A stretch of 64,000 nucleotides of DNA, from contig OY986439.1 of the NCBI GenBank assembly GCA_963920525.1, positions 1,185,001 to 1,249,000 on the forward strand. Reading direction: 5' to 3'. The position numbers and the translations under genes were made by a program. Origin of the DNA: Dichetophora obliterata (Eukaryota > Arthropoda > Insecta > Diptera > Sciomyzidae). This document shows positions 1-12,580 of the stretch, piece after piece (positions within the stretch are counted from its first letter, which is position 1; each line of letters begins with the position of its first letter). The notes under the pieces were generated by a model. The model saw only the letters and a program-made list of their open reading frames with translations. It did no database searches and had not been told where the DNA came from.

Positions 1-208
1 AAAAATGCGACCAAACTGAGTTACAATCTTCCGATTTTTTTTTGCGGAACAAGTGCTGTAAACAGAATAAATGTCTATTAAAAAATTTTTAATTAAAATG
101 TTTTGAAAAACATATATGTAAATAAATCCCGGGACTAACATCAACTAACCCGAGATTTTCGGGACTTAAAAAGTCCGGGAGACCGGGATCCCGGGATTGC
201 CATCCCTA
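1..208. repeat. Right end of an element continuing left of the window
   Basis: Clustered cccggga/tcccggg motifs (128-196) end in gccatccctag (199-209). The ending atccctag is shared with the hAT end at 18257-18264 and with 15350-15357, suggesting a hAT-type terminus. Without the left end this is tentative. Confidence 0.4.
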
Positions 209-1317
209 GTTCGCACACACGTTCAATTGGAAATTGGTTTTTCCCGCAGCTTCCGCATCGTAAACACAACGCATCTCACGCGTTAATGGAAATGGGCCTT
301 TAATTAACCTGAATATCGTGGTTTACTTCAATATTGCCAGCGTTTATTGCAGAAACTTCAACTCAAATTGTAAAGAAAAAGTAAACAAACACAGCCGATA
401 GGTAGGACTTTCAGTAAACATTGCTCGCAAGGTTGTGTTTGTCCTATTTCAATTTTGCATGTGAAACAACGACAGTGCTGATACAACAATTGTAAAAAAT
501 AGAACAATAGGACACCATATACTTTATACTTTACACAACTTTTAAATAAACATTTAAATAACTACCTTGTCTGTACGTTATTTCCACCATTGCAATGCAA
601 CAAAAATTTATACAGTTTTTTTGGTGTAAAATGGAAATGCATACCAGCCATAAAACAATGGGGCAGTTCAAGACAGTTTGTGGAGAAACTGAACATTTGC
701 TATCAAAGTGTTCAGTTGTTTTTTTTGGTTACTCTGCAACACTTGTTGCAAAACTAAACACAGCAAGTTTGCAAAACATAGAAAAAAAAAACCAATCAGT
801 TAGGAATAATTAATTTTTTGTATTTTGCTTAAATCTGCAATATTATCTCGAAAAAAGTGAGAAATAACAGGCTCTTTAAGAGAAGAAGCTGTTGAAGAAG
901 CCTTTTTGTCTCCAAATGAAATCAGTTGATCAGTTTATTGAGCTTACATCCAGTGTACGCATATGCGTAGCATTCATAAGCTGCAGGTTTTCAGTACACA
1001 AGTGAAAATCTGTGTGTTTTGTTAGGTAAGGCTAGGTTAGGTTGTTAGACCTGACCACTTAGACCAAATTATTGGTTCGTTGTGATACCACAAAATGAAG
1101 GAGTGGAGTGAGTAATCAAGTGAAAATTTTGTGTAGGATGTAGCAGAAAGCTGTAGAAACAAATTGTTATTTTATCTGAAGCAAGTGTTGTGTCTTGAAC
1201 TTAGTCAAATCAAGTTACTAATCGTTCTTCTCCACAAACAACCACCAACAACTACAACTTTCCTTCGTAAATTGAAGTTGTTTTGATTAGAAGTAAGGAA
1301 GCAAAGGTTAATGCGTA

Positions 1318-1397
1318 GGACCGTGGCCCGCCTATGATTTGAGCCCAGGACCCCTGGGTGACAGACAAGCGTGCTACCTCTAGACCATCGAGACCGT
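1318..1397 (-). repeat. tRNA-derived SINE head or tRNA pseudogene
   Basis: On the minus strand, tggtctagaggtagc fits an A box and gggctcaaatc a B box, spaced as in a tRNA. A complete cloverleaf with matching acceptor stem is not apparent, so a SINE head is more likely than a working tRNA. Confidence 0.6.
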
Positions 1398-1526
1398 CAA
1401 AATTTTACACTCATGCAAGATCATTTACACTAGATCGTGGAATTTACTATTGTATTCAGCTATGTTAGGGTAAATCTTATAATATAATTTCAAGTAGAGT
1501 AATCAAGAACCTGAATAATCTTTCAA

Positions 1527-1637
1527 CGATGGTTTTGATTTTATAGAAAAAAAACAACAAAATTCACCAAAAATACCATCCCAAAAAATTTAGATTTTGT
1601 CAACAAAGGCAATATTAAAAATTTTTTTGTCTTGTAT
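1527..1637 (+). repeat. Direct repeat, copy 1
   Basis: Compared with 2931-3041: cgatg-ggttt-gatttatag, aacaaaatt-accaaaa, tttagatttt, caacaaaggc, aatattaaaaatttttt and gtcttgta recur in the same order at roughly 75-80% identity by eye. Confidence 0.55.
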
Positions 1638-2930
1638 ATAGAGTAATAAGAAAAAGTTTAGGGTATAAATCGTCCTTGTATGATGTATGGTTTTGGAGTT
1701 ATGTCGAAAAAACGATATAAAATATTAAAAAAAATTTTAAATGCTTCTAACTTTTAAACTAGAAGAGCTGCGCAAACGGACCTTAATTTGGAATGAACAT
1801 TTTTTAGGTCGGTAGTCGAAAACGAGACTGGATATCGATAAAATAAGCTGAATCCGGAAGGGGGAGTGAAGAGTTTTGAAGCACGCTTTGTTTGGTTGTC
1901 AAAATAATTACAAAAATGACTTTTTTACATGTTTTCGAATCTTTAGAGCATTTTAAAATACTCTTCCTGCTTTAAGGATTTACATAAAATCCAAAAGTAT
2001 CGGCAATGATTGCCTGTTGATTCAAAAAAACTGGTTTTTGGAGTCTTTAAAAATCGTAGGGAGTTGTGCAGCACGAATAAAAACCGCAGAAAATTGCATT
2101 TTTTGGTGAAAATTTTTTATTGGATTCAGAGAAAATGACAAATTATTATGATTATTATATATTAGAGTTAAGAAAATGGATAAAAATGAAAATTCTATTG
2201 AAAAAATGTGAAAAAGGCAAGATGCTCAATCATTCAGATTCGCAATGAACGCAAGTATAACCGTCGCCCGATACACGTGCACACTTCAAATGGTCTGCTC
2301 GGTTGCGGTTTTATCATTGTTTTCTTATAGTTTTCAAAGTTTCCTAACAGATTTTATAATTATTTTATATTTTTAATATTTGTCAACTCCTCGATTTGAA
2401 AACTATATTTTTCGTAAGTGAAAACAGAGAAAAATAGCAATATTTGTTGAAAAAAATCCTTGGAATTGCTCTAAACATTCGAGTTTTTTACAAATAAGGC
2501 GTAATATGCATGATAGAAACGGTTTCAGGTTGACATCAGTCATATTTTCCGTGCTTAATATTCCCCACTTGCTGTGCTTCGTTTCTTCCCATTCGCTACT
2601 TTTTCAAAATTGCCACCGCGTAAATCCTTTTGAACGTCGAAATCATAATCATTGCTGATTATTTTGTGTGTACTCACCTTTTCGATTCGCTTTAAAATGT
2701 TTATGAAAATACTAAAAACACGAATGCTCAAAAAACTTTTCGAACAAAATGTTGAAATGTTGTCTGGAGAGATACGAAAAAAGTGTGCCAACGGGACGAG
2801 TACTAGTGCAAAACTGAGATGTTAGGTTAAAAATGTTGACAGTGTATAAGAGATATCAAAACCACTGCTAAGCGACATCTATGGCGCAACTCCTCTTGCT
2901 GCAAAACTCCCTGTTGTCCCCTACTTAACA

Positions 2931-3041
2931 AACGATGTATGGTTTGGATTTCATAGCGAAAAACAAAACAAAATTTTCCAAAATTTTCGATTTAGGCGAC
3001 AAAGGTCATTTTTAAATTTTTCCAAGGATGCAGTCTTGTAG
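2931..3041 (+). repeat. Direct repeat, copy 2
   Basis: Second copy of 1527-1637, about 1.4 kb downstream. It starts with gatgtatggtttggattt; gatgtatggttttgg also occurs at 1682 and gatgtatggtttggga at 37498, probably a common element end. Confidence 0.5.
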
Positions 3042-6000
3042 CTAGCAACTGACAACCTAATGTCACTCAATCTTATTATTTCCTAATGTTTCCGAAATGT
3101 TAAAATAATTTAAAGAGTATAATTTGCTGTATGGAAGAAGGTGTGGTTAAAACATGCCCAAATCATGCCATATGTGAGGGTACTCTCAGCTGTTGGGAAA
3201 CCGAAATTTTCAAACGAACATAGATTATATTTTAAGAATATTTTTTTTTCTCAAAAGCTTGCGTTACTTTAATCGTAATTGCAAACATATTTAGTTTTAC
3301 TGCTACAAAATGTACATCTGCAATTGTCTTCTTGTCTGGAATTTTTCCAAAAGGTTCAGTAATTTTCACTGTTTACGTAATGATCTTTTTTCATTTTACG
3401 TATTCTGTGTGAATCTCTTGAGTTGTAAGTCGAAACACAGCAATAATCTGTACAAAGTGCCATTGGAGCGATAATGATAATGTTGGTTCTTCATTACCAC
3501 TGGATGGGTCCTGCCCTTACAAGCTGGCATAGTCCTTAATGGATGATTGGGCGTTACGAAAGCAATTATCATTAACAACAGCAGTTTCCTTGCTCAACCA
3601 AAGAGACACAAATAATGATGCTTGTGTCGCCATTGAACCTCGAATGACCGAGTTAAGAGGCACTGTTAATGTGCTCACTATTGAATCGCTGAGCTTTTGT
3701 ATAGAATAACAACAGCAACAGAATCAGTAACAGTAACAGCAACAACATCAAAAACAACAATTACAATATGAGCAACAAAACCATCTCATATTATTTCCAT
3801 CTTCATGTCCCAGCTGTTATCCAAGATAGAAGCATCAAAGAAGTGGCAGAGTGGGTTAGTCGAAGCAATGTTTATGTTTCTGAACCGGATGCTCCTGATA
3901 GGGTGTCAACGATGGGGTGTCTTCGTAACTTTGTGGTGGCACCATAGGTCTTTGCTGTCTGCTGTGCACGAGAAACAAACACTTTTGCTACGATTTGTGA
4001 CTATTATTTAGTGCTCCGAACATGTTTTTGCTACTGTCCGACAGTTTCCTTTCTCAGCTTTGGCACTTTCGTCCTAGTGGGCTGTATAACAGCGGTGTAA
4101 GTATACAATACAAATTGAACATCCCGTTGCAATAAATACCAGGGACACATACGTTTTATTAATGGGCGAAAAAGTAGTTTCTAACGAGAAAAACAATTTA
4201 TAGTATATATCGATAAATTTGTTTGGGACAATGAGAGTAGGTCTGTGGTGATTCTTGACCATATTTGTGTAGCTTCTCTGAAAAAAAGGACGAACAGTCT
4301 TTTTATGTCTTTGCATAAACAGGCTTTAGAACATCCTTGTAATTTGACCAAGTATATTAATCTGCCCCTGAGCACCTGACATAAATTTCCAACTGCACAG
4401 TTCTAATATTAAGGTCTGCTTACTTAATCTTAAATTAATCCTGAATAATATATTTAATATGCACAACATCTTTGCAAGCCACAATTCTTTTATCTTCTGC
4501 ATACAGAAACGCGAAAGTGGAAACTAATAAATGTTGCTTGTTTATGAGTATTGCCCGTATGTGTTTGTGTGTGTGTTTACGTTTGGGGCGGGCAGAGTAC
4601 GTGTAGAATACCTGCCACATGTATGCATGTTTGGCAAATTCTCGAAACAATGTTTAATTCAGCCGAAGCAATTGTCATCGTAAATTATTTTATAAATAGT
4701 CCTAATCTCGTGGGGTTCGAGAAGGGATACGCGACGTTCAAAAAGACGTGCTCACATACACTAAAGCCGCTCATATGTGTAGGCTTGTACGCATCGTTAT
4801 CTTGCTTGAATCTATATTAAATGTACGCATTCAAATAAGCATAAAGAGCTTCTGCATGTTATTGTATTTTGTGTGAGAGACTTTTATGCGGTTGTCAGAA
4901 AAAAATCCTTGCATAAAATATCCTTGCATTATGAGCTTTGTTGGAAAAATACTGTACATTGACTTGCTTGACTCCCTGCAGCACATAGAACCATGACAGT
5001 GATGGAAATAAGAATAACTCACTCCCACTGCGTAGCTGCTTCAATCTTATATAATCTCTTTCCAAAAATAATTTAACTTTCTTCATTAAAAACTTCGACT
5101 TGCAGTAAAAAATACAAAAAAAAAAAAAGAAACAAGAAAACTAAGCTAAGGAAAAAAGTACATACAAAAATAAGACATCCAAAATCCTAATAATCAACAT
5201 TTTCCCAATTGCAATTTTAAAAGTTTGCTTTTGCCTGCACAAAAATACGAACTAATCCGGATCCCACATGATTGTGACCACTCAGCCAGCATGCGGACGG
5301 TCGAAAGTCGTGACCAACTCTTCTCACACTGGCTGTGATTCGGAGAATATGTCTTCTCTGTCATTCGCTGGTTTTCGTCCTTGAATGCAAAGTTGAAAAT
5401 TCGTTACAATTCGTTAATTCAAAAGAATTTTCTCGTGCATAACGAGAACGTATTAAAAATTCAAAAAGTGTCTCTCCGAAGGATTAACTGATAATAAGTT
5501 TGATGTTCTGGAGAACGAACCGAAATGTTGGTTTTTGCTAGTCATCATCATCCTAACTTTGGCCGGTTTTTTTTTCTATTTGGCACACTGTGTTAATGTG
5601 TAAATGTGTGAATGAGCATGTGCTTATGTGTTTGTGTGGCATTTGTATTTTATTGAATCGGAAGTTTTGCTAAAAAATTACTTAAACTCTTATCTTTATG
5701 CCATGTAAGTGGGTGTCTATGTGTTGATGCATGTGTTTGAGGTGGTGTGCTGGGCACTTCAGCACTTCGGAAAGCGAAGAGATGAAGTACAGAAGCAAGT
5801 AAATTGAATTAGACTAATCAAAAAGTCAGAAGTTGCGATGCAGGCAAAAGAGGATGTGGACACTTTAGTGTCGAACTCCATCTGCGCCCAGTTGTGCAAC
5901 TCAAGGTCTGGCTATCAGTTTGTGTTGAGCAGACAGTTCGTGAACACGAAGAAGCTTCGTTTTGTATGAAACAGATTTAAACTTTTATGGCAAGTTGTGC

Positions 6001-7624
6001 TTTTTAGTCCCGCAACAATAGTTGTACACTTTCCGTTATCTACTTGGATTGAAAGTGAAAAGTTTTGCCCTTAATCCTTATTTTTAATTTTGACTGTTTT
6101 GAAATTTTCCTAAGAGCCTTTTGTTCTTCTTGTTCTTGGATTGGGTGATTCACAGGGTTAGGTGGCGAAAGAATTTCTTTTGCCTGGATGTTTTTTTTAT
6201 TTCGAATAAGTTGATTACTATAATATAAGAAAAAAAAAATTAAACTGGAAATTGGATGATAAAAAAACAAGCGAAACACAGACAAGATCTTATAGCTTAT
6301 GGATGGTTAGAAAAAGTATTAAGGTTATATATAACCTAAAAACTTAATTTTGGGTTTCTTTTGAACAGGACGTGCAAATTCGTTTGAGCTCTTTTATACG
6401 TACTGGTATCATTAAATTATTAAAATAAATGGCTATTTTGACGCGTGCTTGAGAATTTATCATTTTTTACCATTTTCATAATCTTACAATTTCACACCAA
6501 CAGCCTCATGAACGTATTGTTCCGCAAATATCTCCAAATCTGCGATGAGCAGATTCTGATTTTAAATTTGATTTCTTGGCAAAGCAAAACGTATTAGACC
6601 TATGTATGTAATTTCTTATTATATATATAATTTTTTTAGAAGGGAAACAAAACTCGATTGCAAAAGATAATACAGTGACTCATCTATTTTGTATTTTTAA
6701 TCAGTTTGAGGGTCTGTATGAGGCGCCCCGTAGCTAATTCATTTATAAATAACGACACAAAACAACGTTCCCTAAATGCAATGTTTTGTGTTTACTCAAT
6801 CTTTCGCATCACCAACAATAAAATATATCTAATTTTATTAGCTGTTTTACGAACACTTTAGCAGATTCTTATCAGCTGGAACAAATGACGTAAGCTGCTC
6901 ATGGTCAAAGTGTGCTTTAAAGAACTTCTGACTGGAGGCAAACGTCTGAGCATGAAATGTTTGTTTATGATTTGCTGATCTTGTAAACAAATATATGTAA
7001 ACAATATCTACTGAAAAATGCCTGTGCAGCATGCTCATGAAAATTGTGTTCCTGTCAAAATAATTTTTATTTTTTATTTGCATTCCATTTAGTTTTATTC
7101 TTAACAATCCAGAGAACGTATTTTTGAAATTTTTGGCAAATTTTATAAAATAAAAATTAGTTTCGATTTTTGAGATTTGCTGCGCTGAGATAAGACAGCT
7201 CTTATAATTTTTCGCTTGTTCTGTTGAGTGGTTTTTCCCCACAGTTATTTATTTTGTTATTTCAAGGCATAGCTCACGATCACATTTGGTTTTAATCGAT
7301 TTTAAAGTTTAAACAAGGGTTTGCAATTTGTTGCAGAAATCGACAAAAATCGACAACTTAAAATTTTTTTATCTTAAACTGAGACTTATTACTCAAAATC
7401 GCAAATTAAGTAAAAAAATTATGATTTTTATAGCATACGTACAAAACTCCAGAAAAGTACTATTGATTGAAAATTTAATCCTTTACAGAACTGCAACAAA
7501 CCGAAATAGTTGCTTAACAACAACTTCATGATTCAGTTACATCAAAAAAATTATTTTCGCAAAACACAAACAACGTGAAGAGTATGTTTTTAAAGTCAAA
7601 TAGAAAAAACAAAAGCTTTTTGAG
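3042..7624. other. Intergenic, apparently single-copy
   Basis: AT-rich with short CAA/CAG runs (3712-3775), an irregular GT stretch (4556-4580) and a small perfect palindrome aggttatatataacct (6324). No supported gene; the longest open frames have no recognisable domains. Confidence 0.5.
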
Positions 7625-7627
7625 TTA

Positions 7628-8103
7628 AGGTCTCTGCCCACTTGCGGCACGTAACGAAACGACACGAAACTACCAAATATAACTACCATGTGTTCTTATG
7701 TATACATGCTCACTAAGCGACAATGAAACGGCAACGACTGTTGACGCCGACGAAAAAGCCGGTGGTGATCTTTTCAAAGAATTCTGACCGGCTTGTCGTT
7801 CTTTTTGTTTACAAAAATTACAATGGATTCCAACAGTTTATTGTGCAAAGTAAAAATTCGACATCGATAGGTCGTTTTTAAAGCATAAAATCAATCTAAA
7901 ATCTATGATTTTATCAGTTTTCTACATCGTCATCTAATAGCAAAGCTATTTAAGCTAATTGTGTACTAGAGAATTCTGCGCTTATTGTTTTGTTTAATTA
8001 AAATTTTTGTTGCCGTTTCGTTAAGTGTGCATTGAACATAACGTTGCCTTTTCGAAGCCGGTTTACAGTCGTTTCGTTACGCGCCGTAAGTGGGCAGAGA
8101 CCT
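7628..8103. mobile_element. PIF/Harbinger-type MITE, 476 bp, with long inverted ends
   Basis: The left end aggtctctgcccacttgcgg continues cacgtaacgaaacgac, and the right end is its complement with two differences (about 36 bp). TTA flanks both (7625-7627, 8104-8106). The interior is AT-rich without coding potential. Confidence 0.92.
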
Positions 8104-10737
8104 TTAATCATATAAAGCTAAAATTCATAATTTACCATATTTTTTAAGTCATTGTGCAAAACACCAACAATTATAAAAATAGACTTTGATAAATCATAAT
8201 TAGCTAAAATTACCCTCATGTTATTAAAAACACATAATTTTTAGTTTAAAGCGTCTCACAGCCGTGAGCCTTAGTGTATGCGAAGTATGCAATGTTGTGT
8301 TGTTTCGAAGGCAAATTGCTCAAAAGTCATATTCAGAGAAAGTTTTGTAGAACAAATTGAGTTGAAGGGCATAAACAGTGTAAGACTTTCAATAAATAAT
8401 TTTGATTTTTTTTTAATTATTAGTTTATACCCCAAAGAATATGTGACTCAAGTTTCAAGTGAAAACTCGAACGTTAAGTGTTCGAAAAGAGCGCCAAATG
8501 CTGTCATGCTATTCGAGCGCTTTACTCTTCAAATGCAGTTTAAACTAAGACAGTTTTTGTCCGATCGATTTAATTCAAAATGAGTTTTGTTGAGAAAATG
8601 TGCCTCTTTAGCCTGACGTAGTCCTTTATGAATTTATTTTTTATAAAAAATTTTCCAAAAAACACGTCAAAATGTTGATTTTTTTCAAAAGTTCGCCATT
8701 TTTTTTTCTAAACAATATTTTGAGAATGCCCGGTTTAGCAAATAATATATATTTGAGAATCTTTTTCGTTTTTTTTAGGCCATATTCGAGAGGTGCCATT
8801 TTCAAAGCACATTATGCAAAAAATATACCATTTAAAAACAAAAAATGAAATTTTTTTAAGTACTTATAAATGTTCTAAAGATGTGTATAATGTTTGATAT
8901 GAATCCATCAAACAGATTATTATTATCATTATAGAATATATACAAAACACTTTAAATTCAGACGTGAACACTGTTCATACCCCTTAATACATACATTTTT
9001 GTGAAATTTATAAAGGTTTTGCTATTATGACGACGTTTGTTTGTATGGGAGGTAGACGGAATTTTAATTTTATTTTCAAAAAGTTGATTTTTTAAAATAT
9101 TCGTGTGTTTTTTATAAAAAAATTTAAATTCATTACATATTGTTAAGAGTAAGGGCGTCCGTAGGATTTGTTCTAGGGGGGGGGGGGGGGGGGCAAAGGC
9201 ATAGTTGAATCTAGAATGAACATAACCAAAATGTAACCTATATAATGCTTTTTACTACGATTATTGGTACTAATTTTGTGAATATGATATGCACACTACA
9301 CCGGCTGACACACGATTGTATACAGATTAGAAAATCTAATATAATTTTAAAGATGATGTGAAAAGCTTTCTCGTATCATGTCCGTAATATTTAACAATTT
9401 TATTTTTTTTATGTCATGTAATACATTTCAGTAATTTTTTGCTAAAGCAAATATTTGTAATAGGTTAATAAATTAAATAATGTGAGGTCTATATTGTAAA
9501 ATTAAATCGCATTAATTACTATCGAGCCCCCTGATTTTAACTTTTTCACAATATTTTTTTTTTGTTGAAAAACTAAAATAAACTAAATTTTTAGGCCAGT
9601 TTTTTACTTCGGAAGCCTTATACTATTAAACCAATTTCAAGTGGACTAAAATTTTTCAGATTTCGATTTAGAAGGTCAAAAGCCATATCATTCGCAAAAA
9701 TTAAAAATTTGAGTTGTAGCTATTCTTGAAATGTTCTCCGCATGCTAAGGGAGATATTTTTCACCGGATCTCACAACTCATTGACACCAGTCTACCTATT
9801 TCTTTTTCCATCATGAATCAGTTCTAGCAGCTTGCAAGTCTCTACAATCGAGTAACAAAATATACCTATTATCTGAATGATTTAAACAATTTTTTCTTTT
9901 TTAATGCAAAACGTATGAATAAATAAATAAACAGGTACATGTATATTAGATGTGTTTTGGGTTACATACATTTTTTTAACATATTAAAGAACCTTCTGCA
10001 AGGCTTGATTGAGAATCCTGCTTTAATATAAGTACGTGACTCGAAAAAAGTACAGAAAATTCTCAAACTGGGTGGGCGCCGCTAAATAAGGTGAATTTTA
10101 AGAAGTATAAAATGATTGTTTGAAATCGAGTCTCCTATTTACGTTTATATCATAAAAACTATTGATTATAACATATTCTAATATAAAATCGTTTGCTTAA
10201 TATGATATAAAGTTTTTAAAAAATGAATCCTTGATCCAAATTGGCCTACTATTTCCTAATTTTTCTTTCGCTTTTGAATTAGAAGCTTTCGCCTAAATAG
10301 CTGCAAATTTCTTAAATTTTGAATGCTGTAGAATTGTTTGTCATTTCATTAAGTTTAGGAAAAATTAAGAAAAAATCCAATTCTTTTATTAAATTTATTT
10401 ACCTTGTCTTCTGCTTGTGGCTTTAAAACATAAATTTGCTTATCGTCAAAGTTTATATCCGTTATTTAATTAAATGCACTTTGCTTTTCGTTGCTACGAA
10501 GAATTATCTTCGACAGATAAGGGATATCATTCCTTAACATTCGTCCATTTCTCGTAGAAATAACTTTGTAATTTATTTCAATACATTCGTAGTATTTACT
10601 AAAAAATTTATTCGTAGGTTGACTGTATCATTATTGTTAAAAGTTGCGAAGTCTTAGTTGAGCTTAAAAAATTTACAACTGAAATCGTTCAGACTGGTTT
10701 TTCGAACAATTACCGAATATAAGGACATGTGTGATTG

Positions 10738-10830
10738 CAAGGTGGCCGTAGTCTACCGGAAGAGTACGTGGCCCATACGCTAAAGAACCGCGGCTCAAAC
10801 CCTAGCTGAACAGAAGGTTTTTTCGTGACT
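10738..10830 (+). repeat. tRNA-derived SINE fragment
   Basis: Ggtggccgtagtctaccgga carries a diverged A box and cggctcaaaccc a B box. The stretch acgtggcccatacgctaaag is shared with the minus-strand copy at 22585-22705, so both are one SINE family. It is inserted in the 9151-11678 element. Confidence 0.65.
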
Positions 10831-11053
10831 AGATATAACGATCATTCGCAAATGTAAAGTACAATATAAATTTGTTTTTGTACGAATACGAATAAAATAT
10901 TTGAAATGTGTACCAAACTACGTCAATTCTTCGAATTCTATTGGTGTCTGAAAATTATGAATAAAATTCGTGGAAAAAATTTTTCAATTTAAGAATACGT
11001 ATTGAAAAGCTTTTGTGAAACAAAGGTAAATGAAATGGTATCGTAACTTATTT

Positions 11054-11256
11054 GGCCGTGTTCATATTACTCTTTTTTGTCGCGATTGCGACATCGCTCT
11101 CATTTTTTTTTCGCTATCGCGGCTGAGAAATACTGAATATTAAATAAATAAATGTATATAAATACATACAAAATTCATTATTTTTTAGCAGCGTTTGCAA
11201 AAAAAAAAAAAAACGTGGTAGCAATCGCGACTAAAACGCGTAATATGAACACGGCC
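11054..11256. mobile_element. 203-bp MITE with 17-bp perfect inverted ends, nested in the 9151-11678 element
   Basis: Ggccgtgttcatattac stands at the left and its exact complement at 11240-11256. A second inverted pair, gtcgcgattgc, lies just inside. Target duplication is ambiguous (T-rich flanks). Non-coding, with a poly(A) run at 11199-11213. Confidence 0.85.
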
Positions 11257-12016
11257 TTACAGCAACGGGTTCAACATACTATTTGAAAATGAATGGTTTA
11301 GCTCTGCTTCATTTATAAATTAACCTAAAAAAAGTATTATTGTAATCTTTTCAAAATATATTAAATACATAATGAACATATTGCCATATGAAATCAAAAA
11401 AGCCATAAGATACAAAAAATTCAAAATCAACTTTTTGATTGATTATGATGCATGTTTCGCAAAATTTTACACTTCTAAAACTAAAACCGACGTTTTTATT
11501 AACAAAGGTCTCAAAGCCCTAAGTTTAAGCGCAACTTACAATTTAGAAAGTAAGGTTTTCTCTTAAAATTTTTTAATTTAAACTTACAGCTTTTGATGAA
11601 ATAAAATGAAGATATATAAAAAATTTTCATTGCCTAGGGGGAGGGCGAGCACCCCCTTTTCCCCTGCGGACGCCCATGGTTAAGAGTGAGATACAAAATT
11701 ATACTACTTAAAATTGTTATAAAATAGATTTTCAAGTACTATAACACAATTTTCAAGATGCTCATAGAAATGCCAGTAAGGCTGTCTGATCAGTGTTAAC
11801 ACGGTCAATAATCTTGGATTAAATTCAAGTAAATCCTGTATTGTCCATATGATGATACCTAAGCCATATTACAATTCAATCGACGTCAAATATTAAAATG
11901 GATTTTTATTCCACATGGGTTCAAATCTTTTATATGACTAAATCATTTAAGCCGTCATTATAGAGAAAAAATGTTTTTGTATTGTGTCTCTGTTGTCTTT
12001 GTTTATATTATAAATT

Positions 12017-12580
12017 TTAAAGATTTATTTTTTTTGTGGTTTTATTCAAGAAGTGACAAAACCCAAAGTTAGATTTTTGTTTCATTCGGACTCTAACTGA
12101 TATTTTGGCATATATCTTTTTTTTTGTACGATGAATATTAAAGACTGTAGGTTGGGCCAGGTCGATTTGTGGGGAATCAAAAAATCGCCCATACATTTGA
12201 ACTCGATGGGACTCTAAATGGGTCAAAGGGGGATTTTTTAAAAATTTGTTCCTACGAGACAAAAGTCAAAAGTTGGGGCATTAGAATTCGTTTTAGAGGT
12301 ATAGTTCCTCCGGCAAAGTTTCTTATTTTGATCCCTAGAATGCGATTTTCACTGAGCAATGGGCGCTTTTTAAAACAAAGTGTTAACTAAAATCCTTAAA
12401 TGTGCTTGAAAAAATTTGTGGAAAGACGTAATTCTACGTAAAAAATTGTTTGGTAAAGTTAAAGATGCCTATAATAACATATAACAAAATTGAAATGATT
12501 TTGTTGTATATCGTTATAAATAATAATTTCCGAAATAAACCTAGAAAATTAGGCCAGAGCACCATACTACATCCTTAAGC
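12017..12580. repeat. Dispersed repeat related to 30680-30915 and to the right half of 41933-42403
   Basis: Motifs ttggcata-type, tttgtacgatgaatattaaa (12124) and ccttaaatgtgcttgaaaaa (12394) recur at 30778 and 30832. The right end, gagcaccatactacatcctt (12556), parallels aacaccagactacatcctt (42386). The left boundary is not fixed. Open frames here are short and not gene-like. Confidence 0.65.

Larger units (their letters stand above)
9151..11678. mobile_element. 2.5-kb element with gggcgtccg inverted ends and 8-9 bp target duplication
   Basis: The left end reads aagggcgtccgtagg and the right end, inward, atgggcgtccgcagg; both are followed inward by G-rich runs (18 G at 9176-9193; tagggggagggcg near 11635). 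Gttaagagt lies outside both ends (9142-9150; 11679-11687), so the duplication is 8 or 9 bp, as for hAT or P elements. No transposase reading frame is recognisable. Inside are a tRNA-like SINE (10738-10830) and a MITE (11054-11256). Confidence 0.82.

Noticed and set aside
1318..1397. Functional tRNA gene
   Set aside because: A- and B-box-like motifs are present but the stems do not pair well, so a SINE or pseudogene is more likely.
1527..3041. LTR retrotransposon with two ~110-bp LTRs
   Set aside because: The repeats lack TG...CA ends, a primer-binding site and coding sequence between them.
6847..7242. Open frame of 131 codons on the minus strand
   Set aside because: No ATG-supported domain or splice context, AT-rich composition equal to the flanks.
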